A stretch of DNA of 9,785 nucleotides from positions 1-9,785 of the forward strand of contig JADGAO010000117.1 of NCBI GenBank assembly GCA_015231995.1, in the 5' to 3' direction. The translations under genes were made by a program, and so were the position numbers. The DNA comes from Nitrospinota bacterium (lineage in GTDB: Bacteria; Nitrospinota_A; UBA7883; JACRLM01). Positions 1 to 6,300 of this stretch are shown in pieces. Within the stretch, counting starts at the first letter, position 1, and every line of letters starts with the position of its first letter. The notes under the pieces were generated by a model. That model was not told the origin of the DNA and did not search any database. It saw only the letters and a list, made by a program, of their open reading frames with translations.

Positions 1-75
1 CACAAGCTCGTTTCATCACTAGCATATCCTTATATGATTGTGTTTGACGCTTGACCGATAAATGGCCGTTTTGCG

Positions 76-1452
76 TCAGTACGTTATTTCCCTGTAAACG
101 CCGGTGGCTATGTTGAATACGTAGGAGGCGCCGTTTCTGCCGTTACCGTTGGGAGCCCCTGCGAAAAACTCGCCGGACGAGCTGACGGAAAGGACTTTGC
201 CCAACTCACTGCCGTTACCCGCCCCAATGTATGTTCTGGCCGCTGTCGCGTCAGCGTTCAAAGCGCCGCTCTTGCCGAGAAGACTCTCGGTGTGGAACAG
301 ATACACTTTGCCCGATCCCTTTGCGGAGCCGTCGCCCCATATGGACCCCACAAGGATATCCGCCGCGCCGCCGCCGTTTACGTCGCCAGCGGAAGCGATG
401 GAAGCTCCGAACCTGTCCGCCTTGCCCTCGCCGATGACCTTGGCGAGCCGCAGGGTCGCGTCGTCTTCATATACGGTGGCGGGATAGGATGAGGATCCGC
501 GAAACACATAAAGAGTTCCGATGTTGTCGTAAATGTCAGGGTCGCTTCTGGTCGGATTGCCCACGGCGATATCGCCCAGGCCGTCTGCGTTCACGTCGCC
601 AAGATAGGCCACCGCGTTGCCGAAACCGGAACCGGACTTGCCGCCGGTCTTTGCGCCGGAAATGGTCGCGTCCGGCGTCTGGCCGTGGCCTGCGAACCCG
701 CTTCCACCGTAATAGATAACAACCTTGCTACTTCCGCCTATCATCAGGTCGGCGGCTCCGTCACCATTAACGTCGCCGGTGGCGAGGCTCATGCCCGGGC
801 CGCCGTTTAACGTGACGCTGGGAGTAGTGGATATCGTCGCGCCGCCGAAATAAACGTAAACCAGCCCGGACTGGAACGCCGTGCCTGTGGCGTAAACGGC
901 GGAGACAATAACGTCGTTTTTCCCGTCAGCGTTAACGTCGCCGCCGGTTATGGCCCAGCCGAACTTGTCCATCGGGTTAGAACCGTTGAGTTTGGCCAGA
1001 AGCGATGGGGTCGCCGAGCCGCCCTTGTAAACGTAAACCGCGCCGGTGAAAGGCGCTTCCCCGGTGTCGTTTATCGCGCCGACGGCGAAATCGGCTTTGC
1101 CGTCGCCGTCAACGTCGCCGAGGTTGGCGAAAGAGGAACCCAGTTGTCCCCCTTCCACTGCGCCGGTCTTGATCCATGAAGGCGTAACAGCCGACTTGCC
1201 GGACGAAGAAGAGACAGAATCGAAAGCCATGACCGCGCCGGCCGCCGCAGATGCGTCTCCCATCCCAGGAGCTCCAACGAGAAGGGCGCTGGAACCGTCG
1301 CCGCGCATGTCCACAAAACCGCCGGCGTATCCCATCGCCGACGGGGCCGATCCCCCTGCTGACGATGAGCCCGATCCGCCGCCAGAGCAGGCGGCGAGAA
1401 CCGAAAACGACACAAGAAGAGAGGCGCCAAGAAGCGCCTTCGTTGTCTTCAT
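76..1452 (-). CDS. FG-GAP repeat (integrin alpha-like beta-propeller) lipoprotein
   Basis: Predicted exported lipoprotein of 458 aa. The start is the ATG at 1452, because a GGAGG ribosome site (1465-1461) lies 8 bases upstream; the in-frame TTG at 1467 would overlap that site. Residues 1-22 form a lipoprotein signal peptide (KTTK, hydrophobic core, lipobox LAAC, lipidated Cys22), followed by a Gly/Ser-rich linker to about residue 40. The rest is about seven FG-GAP units near residues 48, 113, 172, 227, 286, 357 and 424. Four carry intact calcium-type loops: DVDGDGKAD (113), DVNADGKND (172), DVNGDGAAD (227) and DVNADGLGD (286). The unit at 357 reads DVNGGGAAD, losing one Asp, and the first and last units are degenerate. 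Seven units fit one closed propeller. In this family such propellers usually serve binding or surface roles; no catalytic domain is visible and the ligand is unknown. The sorting residue after Cys22 is Ser, so outer-membrane location is plausible but inferred. Confidence 0.9.
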   Translation of the reverse strand: MKTTKALLGASLLVSFSVLAACSGGGSGSSSAGGSAPSAMGYAGGFVDMRGDGSSALLVGAPGMGDASAAAGAVMAFDSVSSSSGKSAVTPSWIKTGAVEGGQLGSSFANLGDVDGDGKADFAVGAINDTGEAPFTGAVYVYKGGSATPSLLAKLNGSNPMDKFGWAITGGDVNADGKNDVIVSAVYATGTAFQSGLVYVYFGGATISTTPSVTLNGGPGMSLATGDVNGDGAADLMIGGSSKVVIYYGGSGFAGHGQTPDATISGAKTGGKSGSGFGNAVAYLGDVNADGLGDIAVGNPTRSDPDIYDNIGTLYVFRGSSSYPATVYEDDATLRLAKVIGEGKADRFGASIASAGDVNGGGAADILVGSIWGDGSAKGSGKVYLFHTESLLGKSGALNADATAARTYIGAGNGSELGKVLSVSSSGEFFAGAPNGNGRNGASYVFNIATGVYREITY

Positions 1453-1493
1453 TCCAAAATCCTCCAATTGGCGTTTGAACGCCTGTTACTCCT

Positions 1494-1580
1494 TGCCCCC
1501 CTGACAAGGGGGGTGGCCGAAGGCCGGGGGGTTAGGAAACCCCCGCTCACTATCGTTCGCCGCCCCCTTGTCAGGGGGCC
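1494..1580. repeat. Nested palindromic intergenic repeat (element A)
   Basis: Three strong hairpins sit in 87 bases. The left arm is CCCCCCT-GACA-AGGGGGG (1496-1513). The inner hairpin is GGGGGTT-AGGA-AACCCCC (1527-1544). The right arm is GCCCCCT-TGTC-AGGGGGC (1562-1579). The left and right arms are also complementary to each other, so the whole block can fold as one long stem. A short GGCC-GAA-GGCC hairpin lies at 1515-1525. The element sits just upstream of the FG-GAP lipoprotein start. The plan (C-run hairpin, GGGGTT/AACCCC hairpin, C-run hairpin) recurs at 9406-9546. It has no coding capacity and looks like a non-autonomous dispersed repeat. Confidence 0.8.
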
Positions 1581-1798
1581 TAAGAACGATCGCCCTCGAC
1601 CGTCAATTTGAATGCCAGTTACAATTTCTCGCTGTTTTAAACAGCTCCCCGCCTGGCAAGGCAATCATGCCGTCAGTTTCTTGGCCCTTAGCGATATCCA
1701 AAACCATCCCCCAAAAGGATCGGGCAGGGCGAGGAGATCAAGGGGGCGCGAGACCTCCTCACCCTGACCGTTCCATCCAAGAGGGAGAAAAATGCCGA
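1581..1798. other. Intergenic spacer with inverted repeats, no gene
   Basis: This spacer lies between the fibronectin-III lipoprotein stop and element A. It contains a 15-base near-palindrome GCTGTTTTAAACAGC (1631-1645). It also holds an inverted pair GAGGAGATC/GACCTCCTC (1731-1739 and 1752-1760) that could fold in the 3' untranslated RNA of the upstream minus-strand gene, but no T tract follows it, so it is not called a terminator. The stretch 1755-1788 (CTCACCCTGACC, later GAGGGAGA) resembles a degenerate intergenic repeat of a kind common in bacterial genomes. A weak minus-strand promoter for the FG-GAP gene is possible (TTGCCT, 17-base spacer, TTTAAA, overlapping the 1631 palindrome), but it is too poor to call. 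Confidence 0.4.
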
Positions 1799-2248
1799 CT
1801 AGTGGCACGACCCGGAAACGGTATTCGCCTCCGGCCACGGCGCTGTCTCGGAACCGTCGGCCATGACGGCTGTGACGATGTAGTGATAATCAACTCCGTC
1901 CGTCAGACCCATGTGAACATAAGGAGCGCTTACGCCAGTTATCCTTGTCCCGGAGGTGGTCGTTACGCCTTTGGCCGTTCCCCAATACAGGTTGTAAGAA
2001 ACGGCTCCATCCACCTGCGGCCAGGAGAGTATGACCTCGCTCATCCCGGGCGCCGCAGTGAGCGTCGTCGAGGATGTGGCCTGGGATGTCGTCTGTGGCT
2101 GTTGGGTGGCGACAGCCTCTGTTCCGGCTCCGCTCCCGCCACTGCCACCGCAGGAAACCAGAGACATGGACGCCGTTACGGCCAGCGCCAGCCAGCCGAT
2201 TCCTATGAGCGACTTACAAGGACGGTTACGCGCTATTTCACGGAACAT
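1799..2248 (-). CDS. Small lipoprotein with one fibronectin type III domain
   Basis: A 149-aa predicted exported lipoprotein. The ATG at 2248 is preceded about 8 bases upstream by a GGGGGT purine run that can serve as ribosome site. The N-terminal 10 residues are basic (Arg3, Arg7, Arg9, Lys12), then comes a hydrophobic stretch (14-30) and a lipobox LVSC with Cys33. A Gly/Ser/Thr/Gln-rich linker covers about 34-61. Residues 62-147 match a fibronectin type III fold: VILSWPQVDGAVSYNLYWG (72-90) has the B/C-strand Trp and Tyr pattern, and GLTDGVDYHYIVTAV (114-128) is the typical E-F turn and F strand. A linker plus one Fn3 domain is a common layout for adhesive or scaffold lipoproteins of unknown ligand. 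It precedes the FG-GAP lipoprotein on the same strand, but the 346-base gap and repeat make a shared transcript uncertain. The final residues GSCH include a stray Cys. Confidence 0.85.
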   Translation of the reverse strand: MFREIARNRPCKSLIGIGWLALAVTASMSLVSCGGSGGSGAGTEAVATQQPQTTSQATSSTTLTAAPGMSEVILSWPQVDGAVSYNLYWGTAKGVTTTSGTRITGVSAPYVHMGLTDGVDYHYIVTAVMADGSETAPWPEANTVSGSCH

Positions 2249-2275
2249 GGATGCTACCCCCTGATATCGCGGCGC

Positions 2276-2295
2276 AAAAAGGCGCGAAAACGCGC
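2276..2295 (-). terminator. Intrinsic terminator after the Cys/His-rich gene
   Basis: Read on the minus strand, this is GCGCG, loop TTTT, CGCGC, then C and five T residues. The stem is 5 bp, all G-C, and the tail is short. It lies 71 bases past the stop of the gene ending at 2367 and about 27 bases before the start of the fibronectin-III lipoprotein. It should therefore separate or attenuate transcription between the two. Confidence 0.6.
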
Positions 2296-2366
2296 AAATA
2301 CGCCAACATGGTTGTGATTACGCCATGGCAAAGCCTCGGCGTTTCTGATTGAAGACGGACGGGAAG

Positions 2367-2855
2367 TTAGGCGGCTGGAGGCCGTGTGTGAGGTTCGGTC
2401 AGATGGGAATTATGAAGCGTGTTTTGCGAAAAGGCTATCGAGGCGGCGTCCGAAACGTCAACAGCGTCGCAAGAAACAAGAGCCAGCAGGTCTATGATTT
2501 GCCCGTCAACCGCGCCCTCGCCAGAGCCGGTGGGGCAACATATCCCCGCTTTATCCATCGGGCAGTCGTCGTGCCCTATCGGCTTGGCATGGAGCGGGCA
2601 ATGGGAGCCGTGCGATTTTACGAATTGGACGGCCTCTTTCCAGAGAGTCTCTTCGAAAGAAGCTAAAGAAACCGTATCGGCTTTTTCTGCGGCAGGCTGT
2701 TGTGGAGCGGCGTTGTGCGGCAAACCGCATATCACATCCGCCGGGTTGAGCAGTGGTTCTGCCGGCGATGCGGACCCGGTTTTGGAGCCCAAAACGAGGG
2801 CCGACAAAACCAGAATAACGATAAGACGCAAATAAAACACCCTATACCACCTCAT
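2367..2855 (-). CDS. Secreted small Cys/His-rich protein, possible metal binder
   Basis: A 162-aa protein if it starts at the ATG at 2855; a TTG at 2864 would add three residues. Neither start has a clear ribosome site. Residues 1-30 form a signal peptide (MRWYRVFYLR, hydrophobic core 11-22, likely cleavage near SAS-P at 30/31). The mature part has a dense Cys/His segment at 82-107: H82, H85, C86, H89, H95, C98, M100, C106 and C107, reading HCPLH, DDCPM and ICCP. Further Cys lie at 43 and 129, with His at 148, 151 and 156 in a hydrophilic tail ending RPPAA. I do not recognise a named family. Closely spaced CPLH/CPM/CC motifs in an exported protein suggest metal binding or disulfide chemistry in the periplasm; this is inference only. 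It has its own promoter (2911-2884) and terminator (2295-2276), so it is probably transcribed alone. No metal transporter or regulator is visible nearby. Confidence 0.75.
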   Translation of the reverse strand: MRWYRVFYLRLIVILVLSALVLGSKTGSASPAEPLLNPADVICGLPHNAAPQQPAAEKADTVSLASFEETLWKEAVQFVKSHGSHCPLHAKPIGHDDCPMDKAGICCPTGSGEGAVDGQIIDLLALVSCDAVDVSDAASIAFSQNTLHNSHLTEPHTRPPAA

Positions 2856-2883
2856 GGTAAACAAATGGCGCAGATTGTTTGAA

Positions 2884-2911
2884 GGTATATTAGAGAAACC
2901 GTCCCTGTCAA
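2884..2911 (-). promoter_or_regulatory. Sigma70-like promoter of the Cys/His-rich gene
   Basis: On the minus strand there is a perfect -35 box TTGACA (2911-2906), a 16-base spacer and a -10 box TATACC (2889-2884). Transcription would begin near 2877, leaving an untranslated leader of only about 20 bases before the ATG at 2855. This is the best promoter match seen in the window. Confidence 0.6.
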
Positions 2912-2986
2912 TATAAATGATAAAAAGGCGTTGATTTACTGTGATACGCTCGGCAAAAACAAACGTACACTACGAAGAACCTATAT

Positions 2987-3091
2987 TGTCATTCTGAACG
3001 TAATGTCATTCTGAGCGCTAGCGAAGAATCCATCAAATAGAATATTCCATTATACTTTGATCCTTCGGTCGAGGACTCCCTCAGGATGACA
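2987..3091. repeat. TGTCATTCTGAG-type dispersed inverted repeat, partial plus full copy
   Basis: A fragment TGTCATTCTGAACG (2987-3000) is followed at once by a longer unit. That unit starts TGTCATTCTGAGCG (3004) and runs through GCGAAGAATCCATCA (3021-3035). The opposite arm is GATCCTTCGGTCG (3059-3071) and CTCAGGATGACA (3080-3091). The ends TGTCATTCTGAG and CTCAGGATGACA pair at 11 of 12 positions, and CGAAGAATC pairs with GATCCTTCG at 8 of 9. The layout is a short imperfect terminal inverted repeat without coding capacity. Sequences of this type are known as abundant intergenic repeats in several bacterial lineages. Confidence 0.75.
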
Positions 3092-3126
3092 TGGTCGCCG
3101 CCCCTCCATCAGGATGGCAAAAACAT

Positions 3127-3182
3127 TATCATTCTGACTGAACAAGCGTAGCGAAGCGAAGAATCCATCAAAAGGAATATTC
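3127..3182. repeat. Second half-copy of the CATTCTGA-type repeat
   Basis: This stretch repeats the left part of the preceding element. TATCATTCTGA (3127-3137) leads through an expanded AGCGTAGCGAAGCGAAG core to GAATCCATCA (3161-3170) and GGAATATTCT (3174-3183). The earlier copy has GAATCCATCA (3026-3035) and AGAATATTCC (3039-3048). The shared downstream GAATATTC shows that the repeat extends beyond the inverted arms. No right-hand CTCAGGATGACA arm is present for this copy. Confidence 0.65.
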
Positions 3183-3183
3183 T

Positions 3184-3297
3184 TTATTTTTCATCAATAT
3201 CCGGCAGAAGTTCGCAGGCTATCTTGCGTTCGGGATTTCTATCCGTAATAATATAAGATTGTGGTTGGTTTTCGTTTTTCCAGGCAAACCCCGGCAA
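3184..3297 (-). other. Possible short ORF or gene remnant in the gltB leader
   Basis: An open minus-strand frame runs from 3378 to a TAA at 3186-3184, with no ATG. The first acceptable start is a TTG at 3297, giving 37 aa. The residues are hydrophilic and protein-like (FAWKNENQPQSYIITDRN near the start, ending CELLPDIDEK). The frame stays open upstream of the TTG as far as 3378, overlapping the first codons of gltB. Its stop lies two bases from the end of the adjacent repeat copy. It could be the decayed 3' end of an old gene, a very small real gene, or chance in AT-richer DNA. I do not recognise a family. Confidence 0.2.
3224..3251 (+). promoter_or_regulatory. Candidate promoter for gltBD
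   Basis: TTGCGT (3224-3229), a 16-base spacer and TAATAA (3246-3251) form a modest sigma70-like pair about 100 bases ahead of the gltB ATG. The -10 could also be TAATAT at 3249-3254 with a longer spacer. I checked the region for a sigma54 GG-N10-GC pattern, which nitrogen genes sometimes use, and found none. Confidence 0.25.
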
Positions 3298-3349
3298 GGC
3301 GTTCCATAAGGAAGGCTTGCGGGATTTCTTTCGTGGTGGATTATTTTGT

Positions 3350-6300
3350 ATGAGCCATAACGCTTTGAATAGTAAAAACTACGGTCTTTACGACGAACGC
3401 AATGAGAAAGACTCCTGCGGGGTGGGTTTCATAGCCCATCTCAACGGCAAGAAGTCTCACTGGATCGTCCAAAAAGGGATCGAGATACTTGAAAACATGG
3501 AACACCGTGGAGCCGTCGGCGCGGAGAAAAACGCCGGCGACGGGGCGGGCATCCTTGTGCAGATACCGCACGAGTTTTTCCTGAAGGAATGCACGAAAGC
3601 CGGTTTCTCCCTGCCGCATCCCGGCGAGTATGGCGCGGGAATAGTGTTCCTCTCCCCCGACGAGGCGGAGGCTGGCGAGTGCCGGGAGATTTTCGAGCGA
3701 TGCGTGCGCGAACTTGGCCAGGGCGTAATCGGCTGGCGCAGGGTGCCCACGGTAAACGCCGAGATCGGCCCATCTGTGCGCAAGGTGGAGCCGTCCATAT
3801 GGCAGATTTTCGTCCGCAGGGGGAAGAACGTAACCGACCAGGACTCCTTCGAGCGCAAGCTGTACGTCATCCGCAAATACGTCGAGAAAAACATCCGCGA
3901 CAGCGGCATCAAGGGTTCATCCTATTTTTACGTCCCTTCGCTTTCCATCCGCACGATGACGTACAAAGGGATGCTCACGACGCACCAGTTGAAGTCGTAT
4001 TACGCCGATTTGAGCGACCCGTCGTTCAAATCCGCCCTTGCGCTGGCGCATAGCCGGTTTTCCACGAACACGTTCCCCAGCTGGAGGCTGGCGCACCCGT
4101 TCCGTTTTCTCGCTCACAACGGCGAAATAAACACGCTTCGCGGCAACATAAACTGGATGCGTTCCCGCGAGCAGATTCTGAGCTCTACCCTGTTCACGCC
4201 AGACGAGATAGCCAAGCTCCGCCCGCTAATTGACGAGAGCCAGTCGGATTCGGCCACGCTCGACAACGTTGTGGAGCTTTTGGTGATGGGCGGACGCCCG
4301 CTTCCGCACGTGATGATGATGCTCATCCCCGAAGCGTGGGCCACCGACCGGGAGATGAGCCAGGAGCTCAAGGCGTTTTACGAATATCACGGCGCGATCA
4401 TGGAGCCGTGGGACGGCCCGGCGTCTGTCGCGTTCACCGACGGCAAGATGATAGGCGCCACGCTCGACCGCAACGGGTTGAGGCCGTCGCGCTACCTGCT
4501 GACGCATGACGACGTGCTGGTGATGGCGTCGGAGGCGGGGGTGCTTTCGTTCCCGCCGGAGAACATAAAACTAAAGGGAAGGCTCCAGCCCGGCCGGATG
4601 TTCGTAGCCAGCATTGAAGAAGGCCGCATCATCCCCGACGACGAGATAAAGAAAAGGATATGCGCCGGCAAGCAGTACGCCAAATGGCTTGCGGAGGAGA
4701 AAATAGAGATCGGAAGCCTTAAGGCTCCCAAAACAACCGAACAACCGGATCACGCTTATGTGACCCAGCGGCAGGCTCTTTTCGGCTACACCTCGGAAGA
4801 CCTGGAGTTGATACTCGGCCCGATGGCGATGAATTCCATCGAGCCGTTGGGTTCGATGGGAACCGACACGCCGCTTGCCGTGCTGTCGGACAAGTCCAAC
4901 AACCTGTTCAACTATTTTTATCAGCTTTTCGCGCAGGTGACCAACCCGCCGATAGACCCGATCCGCGAGGAGTCCATCATGTCGCTCGTCTCCTTCGTCG
5001 GAGGCGAGGATAACCTGCTGGCCGAAACGCCGGAACATTGCAGGGTGATAGAGCTTCCCCAACCTGTGCTGACAAACGACGATCTGGAGCGTCTGCGATG
5101 GGTGGACAGGAAACATTTCCAGACGAAAACCATCTCCATGACCTTCAGGGCCAACCGTGGCGAGAAACGACTTGAGCGCGCATTGGACCGGATGTGCAGG
5201 TACGCCTCCGACGCCATCGCCGAAGGTTACAATGTGATATTGCTGTCGGACAGGGGTTGCGACTCCGGCCACGCCACAGTTCCATCACTTCTCGCCGTCG
5301 GCGCGCTTCATCATCATCTGATACGCGAAGGGCTTCGCTCCAAATGCGGCCTGATCATAGAGACGGGCGAGGCGCGGGAGGTGCATCATTTCGCGCTCCT
5401 GCTCGGATACGGCGCAAGCGCGATTAACCCATATCTTGCGTTCGAGTCCGTGGAGGACTTACGGCTGAGGGGAATCCTGGGGGACATAGACAGGGACAAA
5501 GCGCGCAAGAACTATATAAAGGCGCTCAACAAGGGCCTGTTGAAGATCATCTCCAAGATGGGCATATCCACCATACAGTCCTACATCGGCTCCCAGATTT
5601 TCGAGGCGGTAGGGATAAGCCAGGACGTGATTGACAAATATTTCACAGGCTCCGCCTCCCGCATCGGAGGGGTGGGTCTTGACGTTATCGAGGAAGAAAC
5701 CCTGATCCGCCACCAGTACGCCTATCAGAAAAGCGCCAACGGCTCCGCGAAGCTGGAGTCGGGCGGGCAGTACCAGTGGCGGGCGCGTGGGGAACGGCAC
5801 ACGTTTAACCCCATGTCCATCCCCCTGCTTCAGCAGGCCACGCGGACGGGTAGCTACGAGACGTTCAAGGAATTCTCGCGCGTAATCAACGACCAGTCAA
5901 AAAACATGGTGACGATACGCGGCCTGCTCGACTTCACTAATCTCGACCCCGTCCCGATTGACGAAGTGGAGCCGGTTAACTCCATCGTCAGGCGGTTTTT
6001 CACCGGGGCCATGTCGTTCGGCTCGATAAGCAAAGAGGCGCACGAGACGCTCGCCATCGCCATGAACCGGCTCGGCGGCAAGAGCAACACCGGCGAAGGC
6101 GGCGAGGATGTCGAAAGGCTCAAACCCCAGCCGGACGGCGAATCGAAAAGATCGGCAATCAAACAGGTGGCTTCCGGCAGGTTCGGCGTGACCTCCAATT
6201 ACCTGGTGAACGCCGACGAGCTTCAGATAAAAATGGCCCAGGGCGCAAAACCGGGCGAAGGCGGGCAACTGCCCGGCCGCAAGGTGGACAAGGTGATAGC

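Noticed and set aside
1568..2317. Plus-strand open frame of 249 codons over the fibronectin-III lipoprotein
   Set aside because: It is antisense to a gene with a clear signal peptide, lipobox and Fn3 domain; its own translation is Arg/Gly-rich without recognisable domains and begins inside a repeat.
3049..3054. TATAAT-like box on the minus strand inside the repeat cluster
   Set aside because: No -35 box at suitable spacing, and the Cys/His gene has a far better promoter at 2911-2884.
2987..3182. Repeats as a possible CRISPR array
   Set aside because: Copies are unequal in length, imperfect and inverted within themselves, without regular spacers or any cas gene.
3317..3349. TTG start for gltB adding 11 residues
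   Set aside because: The purine run at 3308-3315 is only one base from the TTG, too close to act as a ribosome site, and the added MRDFFRGGLFC is not seen in the usual short GltB propeptides.
3183..3349. Sigma54 promoter for gltBD
   Set aside because: No GG-N10-GC arrangement was found on the plus strand in the leader.
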